Source: Aphrophora alni
Lineage: Eukaryota > Arthropoda > Insecta > Hemiptera > Aphrophoridae
Length of the DNA: 64,000 nucleotides
Reading direction: 5' to 3'
Assembly: GCA_963513935.1 (NCBI GenBank)
Contig: OY740770.1
Coordinates: forward strand, 85,657,267 to 85,721,266
Made by a program: the position numbers and the translations under genes. Below are positions 24,520 to 34,620 of this stretch, one piece after another. The first letter of the stretch is position 1; every line of letters begins with the position of its first letter. Under the pieces are notes generated by a model that did not search any database, had not been told where the DNA came from, and was given only the letters and a program-made list of their open reading frames with translations.

Positions 24520-27500
24520 ATTATTTACTTACAACGAGGTAAGTAGAGAATGGTTAATTGAAAAATACAGCCATTGAGTTACTTTATGGTAGTGTTGTAT
24601 GAATTAATATCTAATATTTAGCTGTATTTTGTTATTTGGTTATTAACGATATTACTCTCTTCAAAGTTGGATAGCCTATGATGCATGCCCGCGAGAGCTA
24701 ACTTTCTCAAATTGTTACCATACACCACATGAAGTTGTATAAACCAGACATTATGTGAGAGCTTAAACATTTTTGTGCAGTGCGTTAAAATATTTAACTA
24801 CTTTCAATAATTTACTGCAAAAAAGTAAAAAAGGCTATGCCTTTATTAAATAATATTATATTTATTATTTCTAATAAAAATAAACAGAGTTCTCTGAAAT
24901 AAAAAAGTGACATTTAGGAAAACCTGGGAAAAGGTATCATTTACCACAGATTGAAATTAATATTGAATAATTATCGCTTGAATTTCCACTTTTTTTTTAA
25001 CAGAGGTCTTTAAATAATTATACTAATCCTGAAAATACTGTTCAATATTTTCAACAACTCAGTTTATACGCTAATTGGAAGGTAGCTTGAAAGAAGACAG
25101 TTGACAATGATACAATATATATGAGATCATCATAGTTTCTTTTGTATATTCAGAAGTTATTTGTAGGTTGTAATTTGCATGAAGGTAAGTGTAATGTACT
25201 GATAGACAATAAATAGTTAATGCAACTGAGCTGAGCTGTGACACAAGCTAAATAAATAAAAATTCTTTGTAATTAGATATAATGTAATTTAATATACCAT
25301 TCGCTTCCATTCCGTTGTCTCAATTATTTCAGAATGTAAAAAATTATAAATATATACGACTCAAACGCTTCGTAAATGTTCTGTAAATGTGTTAGTGGGA
25401 CCATCAATGTGCATATTTCGTGGTCCCCTATTGAAGAGTTAACTATATTTCATGTATGGAAATTAAGTACAATTATGAAGAGCATTTGGCAAATTCGTAT
25501 CTAATAATCATGTAAGCTCGTAATCTACAACAAATGTTTAAAAAATGTATACAATCATTTTTCAAATTTCTTTATTTATGCCAATCTCAAAAAAAAAAAA
25601 AATCTGTCCAATTTCCATAGTTTTAGTCATTAATTTGCATCCATGACAAAGTTATGGTATTTATCTATTTTTAAAATAATTTACGTATGTAATAAATGAG
25701 AGTCTCTTAAAATATAAGTTTTTGTTATATATCCTTATTTAACAACGAATAATTATAGGTTTTATCAGAGACGTTTAAAAGGAGATTTCACAAGTCTATA
25801 CGTGTCATTTGAATTTTTGAGAAACCCCCACATCTACTCCCCCACCATTAAAAAAACCTAAACTTTTGGTTGTTTAGGTTACTTTTTTATGTAAAGAAAT
25901 TGCTTCAATGCGAATATAAAAACATAATACAGGGTGTTAGTTTCTTTTCAGCCACCATGTATATAGGTGTATATTTATATTACGATCGTATGCATCTTCT
26001 GTGTATTTACTTCATTTATTATTTGTCATACATTTATGAATATTATTTTCTTTTGTGTTTCTTGTGATGCTATTTCATATCATATTACGTAATAACATAA
26101 TAAGTTAGAATAGTAAATGGGATAAAAAGCTATTGTTAGGTGCGCAGAACAATTTCGGATTAACTTTAATCAGGGTTAATTTAACAGGGTTAGCAAAGTT
26201 TAATTGAACCATTGTTGTTTAATAATTAATTATCAATATCCGGTTCTAATAACACTAATGATGGAATTTAGAATTTAATTATATTGTAGTTCCAGTTAAT
26301 TGGCCGTTAGTACAAACTTGATTTAGTCATGTTGAAATACACTTTGCAATATATGAACATTAACATTTATGGCTTAGAACCAATACGTGTGATTTAATAC
26401 TAACTTGTCTAGTTAACTCTAGTGAATATTCATAGTACGATCCGACGATACGAAATTTTGTATTTTATTCAAACTAGAACACTCACAGTCACCATATTAA
26501 GTTCAAACACAAATGTATGCACGTATATACCCACATAATAGAGAGAAAATACTTTCACTTGATTGTAAGTACACTTTATTTTTATTCAATTTAATCTCTA
26601 GTGTAAGCAAGCGAGTTTTATATATTGACTTGTATAATAGCAAACATGAGAGAAGCGAAATAGAAAACGTGTTACCGAACCTCTTTGTTTACTTTTTTAG
26701 TTTCATCCTCAACTTGGATCCCGTTAGGGTGCACATTCAGAAATTATACCAATCAGGATTGGCATGGATATAGCAGCGGGAAAGAATAAAGGTTTCTTCT
26801 TAGAGGGTTGCAACCCTGCATTTTGAAAACCAACGGAATTATTGGTTAAGTGGCTGTTCCAGAAACCATCGCAACGAGTAAGGAGTGTAACTAGTAACGA
26901 TAGAAACTATGGATAGTTGTGCAATGAGGTTGTATTAATAGGTCTTACTAAACAATTTCGATTGGTCGGATTGGTAAATATAAATTAGGATATTGAAGAC
27001 CTATAAATGACGTGGTAAAAATAAAAAATGGTAACAATTTAAAAGGTTTTTGCTCAGTTTTTATTTTTCAACCCAGGTTTGTGCCATTCCAACTATTGAC
27101 TTTACGAAACTGAACTTGTGACATAGATTAAAATTCAGCAAATAGAACCTTAGAAAGTTTTTTAAAACGTGATTAACTAAATTAGTGAAAATGTATGGAT
27201 TAGTTTTTCATGTGTGTGTGTACTATGATGTATTTAATACATTTCATAAACCTAGCAAAATATTCTAAATTAAAAGATGTAATTTGTTTTCTTGAGGAAT
27301 TATAAGAAAATTATTTAAAATATTGAGTGCAATGTTAATTTAAGTAATTAATTTCAGTAGAGTTTTTGCAATTCGCTCTCTTTTTTCACACAAAAATATT
27401 TTCATACTTAACGTGACTACAAACGAAATTGTACATGACAGAATGCCAAATAAGAATAATAATAACATATTCTCAGTCATAAAAACAAATGAAAAATTTC

Positions 27501-27570
27501 AGAATCTTTATACATGCAATCAAAATTATTTTGCACTTTCATAAATAATTTTAGTATGTAAAATATATTT
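24520..27570. other. AT-rich non-coding DNA
   Basis: No gene recognised. A somewhat GC-richer stretch at about 26640-26960 includes a plus frame ending ...DPVRVHIQKLYQSGLAWI and the palindrome GGGTTGCAACCC (about 26804-26815). It may be an eroded element but I cannot name one. Confidence 0.5.
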
Positions 27571-27572
27571 GA

Positions 27573-28303
27573 TTATTATTTTTTTTAATCAATCTTCTAT
27601 TATTTATATATCTGTTCGTTACTAATGGGTATCCTAGCTTCCACAGCTTTATCAACCGCCTCCTCAACTTTCCTTTAATCCGTGAAAATTGCAATAAAGA
27701 AAAAGACACATTGAATCTAATCCCAGAAGTCAATTTCTACAAGAGAGAATTACTTATAAATTATCCTACAAGCCAGAATAATATCCCACGAAGCTCAAAA
27801 CCAAAAACTTGCTATTATTGTATATGGAAACAAGCTGGAGTACTATTTGAAAAAAATAACTAAAGAAATGTGGAATCACATTGGCATATAGAACTTCGAA
27901 CACATTGACAAATTCAACCACCCAACCACGACCAGTTAAAGATAAATTTGAAACTCAGATGTATACAAAATAAGCTGTACAATTTGTCATATTTTTTTTT
28001 TATATAGGTCAGACCGGACGTTCTCTCACAACTCGTCAAAGAACATAATTCCTAAACACAAGAACAAAACTCCAAATTCCAAAGAACAAACAAATCTCAA
28101 AAACGCTTATCCAAATTATACAGGAAAAGTTCAGTTTCGTTCATAAATGTAAGAAAGGGGTTTTCCTAAACAACTTGGAGGAATATGATTTCTATAAAAT
28201 CACCATAAATCATCCAAACCATAATCTCAATGATAAATTGAAATTCACATTCAATGGAATATTCAAATCAATCATATCAGTCGAATGTTGTAAATATGTA
28301 ACA
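27573..28303 (+). pseudogene. Penelope-like retroelement, C-terminal end with GIY-YIG nuclease (dead)
   Basis: Penelope-like elements encode a reverse transcriptase fused to a C-terminal GIY-YIG endonuclease. Here 27573-27860 is open for about 95 codons; it has the linker-like ...TNGYPSFHSFINRLL... followed by a Cys-containing CYYCIWKQAG, and ends in TAA. After a broken stretch, the plus frame resumes at 27974 with FFFYIGQTGRSLTTRQR (28000-28035), which matches the second half of the GIY-YIG core (YIG) and the T-G-R-S arginine motif of this family. A TAA follows at once, and the same frame then runs open to a stop near 28303, covering the usual tail (...NNLEEYDFYKI...). Upstream RT palm motifs are absent, so the copy is 5'-truncated, as is common for these elements. 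At least two in-frame stops and a frame break make it non-functional. The hairpin at 28638-28813 lies where the element's terminal structure would be expected. Confidence 0.75.
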
Positions 28304-28637
28304 TAATTAATCTAGAAGTCGATACTAATCAATTTGCGAAGTGCACTAGAAACTTTCATAGTAATACCATGCATGGTGGTAAAAACTACCATTTTTTTGT
28401 TAAGACATGATTTGTTTTGTTGTGTTTTATAAAATGAAATGAAGCTTATTACCTGATGGAATGCAAAAATGATAATTTGATTATTGAAACCGATAATATA
28501 TGTTGAAAATATGATTGTGGACAGACCTAAAGAAGGTAAGAATCGATAATACATATAATTAATTATTTATTTACTTAAGTGAAATTTTGAAACTTATAAA
28601 TAGACTCAAAGTGTGAGTTATTTTCTTATTTTTCGTA

Positions 28638-28813
28638 AAACCATTACGCGTCTTAGGATTGATATCCCATCATCAGAATAGTTTCACTCATAGGTGGTAG
28701 TCACAACATTAATAACACAAAACACAATACACGAGACGGGTGCGCATCACGGCATTTGAGGAACGACAGCCATTCTGATGATTGGTAATAAATCCCAAAA
28801 CACTTAATGGATT
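28638..28813. repeat. Penelope-type inverted repeat with hammerhead-like cores
   Basis: The left arm AAACCATTACGCGTCTTAGG...CATCATCAGAAT is matched on the other strand by ATTCTGATGATTGG...ACACTTAATGGATTT. On minus the left arm reads CTGATGA-T-GGGAT..ATCCT-AAGAC-GCGT, and on plus the right arm reads CCATT-CTGATGA-...-AAAACACTT-AATGG. In the right arm CCATT (28770-28774) can pair with AATGG (28806-28810) as hammerhead stem I. The GAAA box is mutated in both copies, so these are relics. The structure sits about 330 bp after the Penelope-like frame ends, in keeping with the terminal repeats of that class. Confidence 0.5.
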
Positions 28814-30684
28814 TATTAAAAAAACATCAAAACAAGTCACAAGACGGAAAATAAGGTTAGTATTTTAGTAATACTTTGTGGCTTGGATACACGTTTGTTT
28901 ATAATTATGAGTTTTAAATTATAAATAGACCCACAAACAATATTTTTTGGAAAACCTTATGTCTTTCGATAAAATTGAATAACCTTAGAGATAATATTAA
29001 ATTTATAAACCTAATTACTAAACCAAAAATGTTCGATTAATTACAATTTTGGTTATAACATTTGAAGTCAAAATCCAAATGGTGGTTTAATTATTTATTT
29101 ATCAAATGTTCGAAGTATAAATATTTGTTTATAAATCTCATTTCTTCATATTAGTAATGACATTGCATATAAATAAAACATTTTTTATAAAATATTCCTT
29201 TTTTTTATTTTACAAAGTTTCATAAAAGGTCTCACAACAGTTTGAAATAAATGATATATAACTTTTAGTTTCTACAAAACCATAGAATATGGTAATTTCG
29301 AAAATAATAAAGTTTCAGATCTTTTGAATAATGATCTTGTAAGAGGTATAAAATATGTTTCAAATTCAAAATAGCATTTAGTTTGTAAAATTAATACTGT
29401 ATAATATAGTTTGCATATATTTCTTACTGTAAAATAGTACAATGGCTCTAATAGGAGTTGAACTTAAGATATACACCAAGAACTGCAGGATTTACTTTTT
29501 ATTTTCAAAATTGAACTCAAACCCTGCTAAATGTTTAGAATATATTTAAATATAAATATTAAAACTGTATATACCTGACATGGAAAATTGGTTTAAGTTC
29601 ATAGAAAATATTTTGTTCTTGAAGTTGGCACCGATCATATGAATGTAAATTTAACGCTAGAAACAAATATTTTGTTTATCTGTAAAGTCTGAAGCTAAAT
29701 ATATCTATATATGAACTATTTATTATATCAACAGTTGTTTAAGTAGTCCCATAATCTAACTTAAACCCTATACATACGCCATTAGTTATTTGAATCAACC
29801 TGTTTCAACGTAAGAGAAACACTAAATAGCTTGGGCAGTATCGCCACTGAACTTTAACTTTATAAATCGGACTCTATAGTACTAAGAAAGTGAAATATTT
29901 TAGTTTATATACAAAAACGCTTCTCGGTTGGTATCTTTGTTCAATTATTTCAATTTTGATTTAGTTACAAAATAAAATAGAGAATGGAAGATTAAATCCT
30001 TTGTATAAGTATTGTAATTTGTTATTTTTCCAACTTCATTTCACATTTATGTTAGATTTAAAATAAGTAGTTGTAATACAAAATAAATAAATCAAATGAA
30101 ACTCTAATATTAATAACCTCTGCTGTTGATAAACAATGCAAATTTATGCACATCTAAGAGAGACTCACTTCTCTTATTTTCTGGCCTTGATCATCACTTT
30201 TTCATATCACTTAATAAATTAACCTGTAATTAGGCCCAAACACACTTTTGATTTGGTGTATACTACACGTTTAGTGTTTTTTTTTTCTTTTTCTAACTCC
30301 AAAACCTAGGTTTTATACTGTGCTACTTTGTTTGCAATTAATATGGAATGACAAATAATTGTAATAGTTGGAATTAATACATATTTTAGTTTGTTAAACT
30401 AGATACTTAAAAATTGGTAAAAGTGTACATATTTTGATTGTTGTGTTAAGAATGACATTTTTACGATAATTTGTAGAACTATATAGGGTCTAATTGGGTT
30501 ACTTATTAGTTGTAGTTTAAACCTGTGTACGTATTAGATTTTCAAATTCTACCTTTTCCAGAAGTGCTTTTTTTTTGTCAATAAAAGAATAAAATTTACA
30601 TTACATTCAAGTAAATATTATAGTAAATTAGCAAAAATAGACGAAGAATTAATTCAAAGTCGGAGTTCTTAAACCACGTCACCA
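28814..30684. other. AT-rich non-coding DNA
   Basis: No gene or ordered repeat recognised in this stretch. Confidence 0.55.
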
Positions 30685-30960
30685 TTAAAAAAAGACAGGT
30701 GTGCCTAATACCACACGGTAGAAGTGTAAAGTTTTTTGGGAGGTATAAACTGTATTTAGGTATAAAATGATTTTAAAATAATTTACAAAATTTAATAGAT
30801 TATTTAAAATGATTATATCATGAGTACAATCATCTGACAACTCTAGAAAATCAATGATTGGCTCGTGGTATCTGTAGAAACAATTGAATGTACTTGATTG
30901 GAATTTTTCTAGAAATCTTGTGAAAACTGCATCGATAGTGGTGTCTTTGTCTTGGTTCAT
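30685..30960 (-). pseudogene. Possible endonuclease/exonuclease/phosphatase-like C-terminal fragment from a mobile element
   Basis: A 91-codon minus frame has non-random composition for its first 50 residues. TTIDAVFTRFL (residues 7-17) and YHEPIIDFLE (31-40) resemble the end of EEP-fold endonucleases carried by eukaryotic transposons, where a T-x-I-D-x-(V/I)-F block precedes a terminal (S)xHxP block. The expected Ser-Asp before the His is not present (Tyr-Arg-Tyr-His), and the catalytic N-terminal part is missing. The last 40 codons decay into AT-rich noise. I propose a truncated, dead transposon fragment. The family assignment comes from memory of the motif pattern and is uncertain. Confidence 0.35.
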
Positions 30961-31137
30961 TAGAAACAGTTAATATTCATTATCACCCCTCCTTGAGGAG
31001 CGTCATTAAGCTACTCGATTTTAGGAATATCACTGCCAACAATCTGTAAAATTTCATTTTCCTCTTACAATAAATGGTGAAAATTTGTGCAAATTTTTTT
31101 CCCTAATTAATAGTTTTACTGTGAAACTACAGAGCAG

Positions 31138-32064
31138 TTCATTATTCAATGTATCGTTTATCTAGCGTTCGACAGAACAGGTCCATCGTTCAGAGTACCA
31201 TTTATCTAACGTTCAACAGAACGGTAAATCGTTCAGAATACCATTTATTTAACGTTCAACAGAACGGTCAATCGTTCATAGTACCGTTTATCTAACGTTC
31301 AACAGAGCGGTTCATCATTCAATGTATCGTTTATCTTACGTTCAACAGAACGGTAAATCGTTCAGAATACCATTTATTTAACGTTCAACAGAACGGTCAA
31401 TCGTTCATAGTACCATTTATCTAACGTTCAACAGAGCGGTTCATCATTCAATGTATCGTTTATCTTACGTTCAAAGAACGGTAAATCGTTCAGAATACCA
31501 TTTATTTAACGTTCAACAGAACGGTCAATCGTTCATAGTACCGTTTATCTAACGTTCAACAGAGCGGTTCATTGTTCAGGGTATCGTTTATCTAGCGTTC
31601 AACAGAACGTTTCATCGTTCAGAGTACCGTTTATCTAACGTTCAACAGAACGGTCCATCGTTCAGAATACTGTTTATCTAACGTTCAACAGAGCTGTTCA
31701 TCGTTCAGAGTACCGTTTATCTAACGTTCAACAGAACAGTCCATCGTTCAGAGTACCGTTTATCTAACGTTTAACCAAACGGATCATCGTTTTTCTAACG
31801 TTCAACAGAACGGCCCATCGTTCAGGGTACCGTTTATCTAGCGTCCAACAGAACGGTTCATCGTTCAGGGTAGCCTACCGTTTATCTAACGTTCAACAGA
31901 ACGGTCAATCGTTCATAGTACCGTTTATTTAACGTTCAACAGAACGGTCAATCGTTCATAGTACCGTTTATCTAACGTTCAACAGAACGGTCCATCGTTC
32001 AGAGTACCGTTTATCTAGTGTCCAATAGAACGGTTCATAGTTCGGGGTATAGTTTATCGAACGT
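31138..32064. repeat. 43-bp minisatellite, about 21 copies, with higher-order structure
   Basis: The consensus unit is TACCGTTTATCTAACGTTCA-ACAGAACGGTCCATCGTTCAGAG (43 bp). In the left third three variants cycle in the same order: GGTAAATCGTTCAGAA, GGTCAATCGTTCATAG, GCGGTTCATCATTCAATG. This gives a ~129-bp higher-order repeat that recurs from about 31215 to 31530. The right part is more mixed, with one shortened unit near 31780. The core is CpG-richer than its flanks (AACG, ATCG, ACGG in every unit). Confidence 0.92.
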
Positions 32065-32296
32065 TTTCGGGCCTGTCCAACGTTGATTGCTGTTGGATTT
32101 CCGGTGGAGTGGGACAAAACCGTATTTAATACGTTGTTCCGAATAAGTATCCGTACGTCCATATGATATTCAAATTGCAATTTGTATAACTATACAAATA
32201 CACATAACAGAGTTTAAGCCTGTCAATTTCTTGGTATTTCAAGGTAGTCGCTTTCGGCTACTCTTGTGAGTATTTAAGTTGGAGTTTATGATCTAT
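32065..32296. other. Flank of minisatellite, no gene
   Basis: Sequence of near-balanced composition without a recognisable family. The minus open frame at 31968-32180 mostly translates the end of the minisatellite. Confidence 0.4.
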
Positions 32297-32410
32297 TAAT
32301 GCGATGTAAGGTCGGTGGTTGGGGAACCCCGGCTGCAAGTGCACCACTCCCCCCCCCACCACTTGTTTCCTAATGCGATGGAAGGTTGGTGACGGAGAAC
32401 ACCGGATTTT
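32297..32410. repeat. Imperfect 74-bp duplication with poly-C
   Basis: TAATGCGATGTAAGGTCGGTGGTTGGGGAACCCCGG is repeated 74 bp later as TAATGCGATGGAAGGTTGGTGACGGAGAACACCGG. A C9 tract (32349-32357) lies between the copies. Confidence 0.75.
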
Positions 32411-32844
32411 TTCGGGGTTGCAAAAAATTCACTAAAAGACACTTACTTTACCACTACCATCAACGATATAACAGATAGCACAATCTTTGTTTACGTAATA
32501 CTAAATTTCAGTTATTTCAAAAGGGCCCTGATTAAAGGTTCTCTGGGCTTTGATTATACAAACTATTTTAACGGGAAAAGTGACCTAAATAAAAAAGAGG
32601 AGAAAAATGTTGTTCATATTATGGTTAATAATAAAGTGAAACAATTGAGTATTTTTGAATAACATTATTTTATTCAACAAATATAAAAATCACAGCACTT
32701 TATTCACATAGAACAGTGTTTACAAGCTACATAAAACAAGTAAAGTGACGATATTGCAGTACTGGTATCTTTTCATTTCAACAGATTCTCCGTGACGCCG
32801 ATTATATTTGGCCTATAGATTGCTATCATGTTCAATATCCTATC

Positions 32845-33150
32845 TCACAACTGATAGATCTTACCGTCTTTGATTTTATTCAGTTCTAGTTGCTCCTGTA
32901 ACATATCGTGTTTTCTCTGAAGCATGCCATCTTTACTTTTAAACAGCCCGATCAATTCGTCTATCTAATTTCGGTTTATGTCCGGAGACACGAAAGCTCC
33001 GGGATTTCTATTAGAGGGCAACATTTCTCCGGTCAGCCATTTACGGAACGCCAGAGTTATGGGTTTTTTAGTCCTCAACATCAAATGGTAAAGTCTTCTC
33101 TAGTTTCTAAACTTAGTATGTGGCCTCCAATTTCACGGGATAATAAAAAC
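32845..33150 (-). pseudogene. BRO-N domain relic (virus- or transposon-derived), broken
   Basis: On minus, an open frame from 33099 to a TGA at 32845 (ATG at 33081, 78 codons) carries LMLRTKKP...AFRKWLTGEMLPSNRNP. This corresponds to the end of the BRO-N domain, whose signature is a (I/L)xSxKPxAxxFxxWV-xxVLPxIR block. The same frame continues upstream of an internal TAG (33100-33102) with further domain-like residues, so the stop lies inside the original domain. After the domain comes a charged, Gln/Leu-rich segment (about residues 50-75) that looks like a short coiled coil. BRO-N proteins occur in baculoviruses, entomopoxviruses, iridoviruses, phages and some eukaryotic transposons, and their roles are DNA-binding or unknown. 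The N-terminal part is missing or unrecognisable. It is a dead endogenous copy. The donor (virus or mobile element) cannot be decided from this fragment. Confidence 0.6.
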
Positions 33151-33159
33151 TGATATTAA

Positions 33160-33680
33160 ATAGCCTATAAATACTACATAATTCATACATACAAGTTATA
33201 CTCCATTCACTGTTACTGATATGGTTAATAACAAATATAAGTTTCTATAAACACTGTGTTATTCATATATAAATTTCATACCAGTCCAAACTCCATTCTA
33301 TAACACTGCTATCTTATTTTCTGTAAGTCGCTATAAATACTATCATGTTCATACATGTCATAAAAACCTTAAAGAGTTCCAACTCCATTCAGTTTCAGTG
33401 ATATTGAAAAAATTTAAATACTTAATTTTTCTTACTTAAAATGTGACAACTAGTTTCAACATCACCGATATAGTTCATCTGAACTATTTGTATCTCTAAT
33501 TACTACATTATTTATACACACAAATCTTGAAGAGTGAGGTCACTCCAATAAATATCTCTGATACAGTTTATATTAAATATAAGTCGCTGTAAATACTGTT
33601 GCATTCATACAAACAATATGAAAAGAGTGGCAACTCCACTAAATACCACTAATATAGTACCGCTATAAATACCAAGTTGT
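33160..33680. repeat. Degenerate tandem array, unit about 70-93 bp
   Basis: The phrases (A)ACTCCATTCA, GATAT.GTT, C(T)ATAAATACT and TTCATACA recur in fixed order. ACTCCA-type boxes lie near 33200, 33289, 33382, 33450, 33541 and 33633, and CTATAAATAC-type boxes near 33165, 33246, 33330, 33588 and 33664. Copies are much diverged, so this is an old array. It begins just beyond the BRO-N relic. Confidence 0.6.
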
Positions 33681-33909
33681 TTTTTATATCTTAATGTTGA
33701 ATCATAAATTTAAGTCTAAATTCTAGATATTGTTAATCACTTTTCCCTATAAACTTTATGAAGGATGAAATTGAATCTTAAAACGGTAAAACGTTCTATT
33801 CTTGTAGAAACTGCATGGTGTTTTATTTCAAAATCTATTTCTGGAAAGATGTAATATAACAGGTACCGTTTAATAAAGGTATTTTTATTATTTGAATAAT
33901 TTTTAATTA

Positions 33910-33916
<7 letters not shown>

Positions 33917-33957
<41 letters not shown>
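33917..33957. repeat. (AT)n microsatellite
   Basis: About 41 bp of alternating AT. It generates an artefactual Tyr-Ile repeat in the overlapping minus frame (33737-34009). Confidence 0.9.
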
Positions 33958-33959
33958 TA

Positions 33960-34620
33960 GCAGAGTACCCGTCCTTCGTACGGGGATGATCGATGATAAC
34001 AAAACTCACGTTATAGTAGTACTTTTAATTGGCGTTTTGCTACCGGCTATTCATGCTATGCTTCTGAATTGAATCTCTGAAATACTGGTTTAATATCATT
34101 CCAGCGGGCTTTAACTTTTATTATTATAGATTGAATGAAATAAAAATGTTTATGTAAATACTGAAACAAAAGGGCATTTTAACATATGAGAAAAAACTGT
34201 AAACATTTCAAATCTAACCAGTTGAAAGAAGCAACACCACCGGTCAAATAGAAATGCCAGCCGCCATTTTAGTTTTTAGTGATTTTTTAAATCTTGTAGT
34301 TAGAGCCGATTTTTAGCTAAAACATTAACCTTTTGCGTATTATGTATACCATAAGCATCCAACATTTGAAAAGAAGGAATGTAAGAAGCCTCAGCTCGTT
34401 TCACCTTTGTAGTTTAGAGAAATATTTAATTTCGGTTCTTTTTTTAATATGCTTAACACAAAATGTTTTCAAAAATATCTTAGTGAGCACTTTTTACCTA
34501 TGAGGAAAATATATTCCAAGTTTAATTGCAATCCGATCGGTAGTTTTTGAGAAATCTTGATGATTGGGTCAGTCAGTCAGTGAGTGGTATTTGGCTTTAC
34601 CTAATTTCACACTATACTAC
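33960..34620. repeat. Probable dispersed-repeat relic ending in a CAGT tract
   Basis: Near-balanced composition at 33960-34110 and the phrase ATTCCAAGTTTAATTGCAATCCGAT...TTTTTGAGAAATC, then TCAGTCAGTCAGTGAG at about 34568-34583. A phrase of this type followed by a short tetranucleotide tract is typical of invertebrate dispersed repeat tails. No coding remains and the family is not identified. Confidence 0.35.

Noticed and set aside
32908..33153. 81-codon plus open frame
   Set aside because: It is antisense to the BRO-N relic, whose minus reading has clear family motifs.
33737..34009. 90-codon minus frame with Tyr-Ile repeat
   Set aside because: The core is the translated (AT)n tract.
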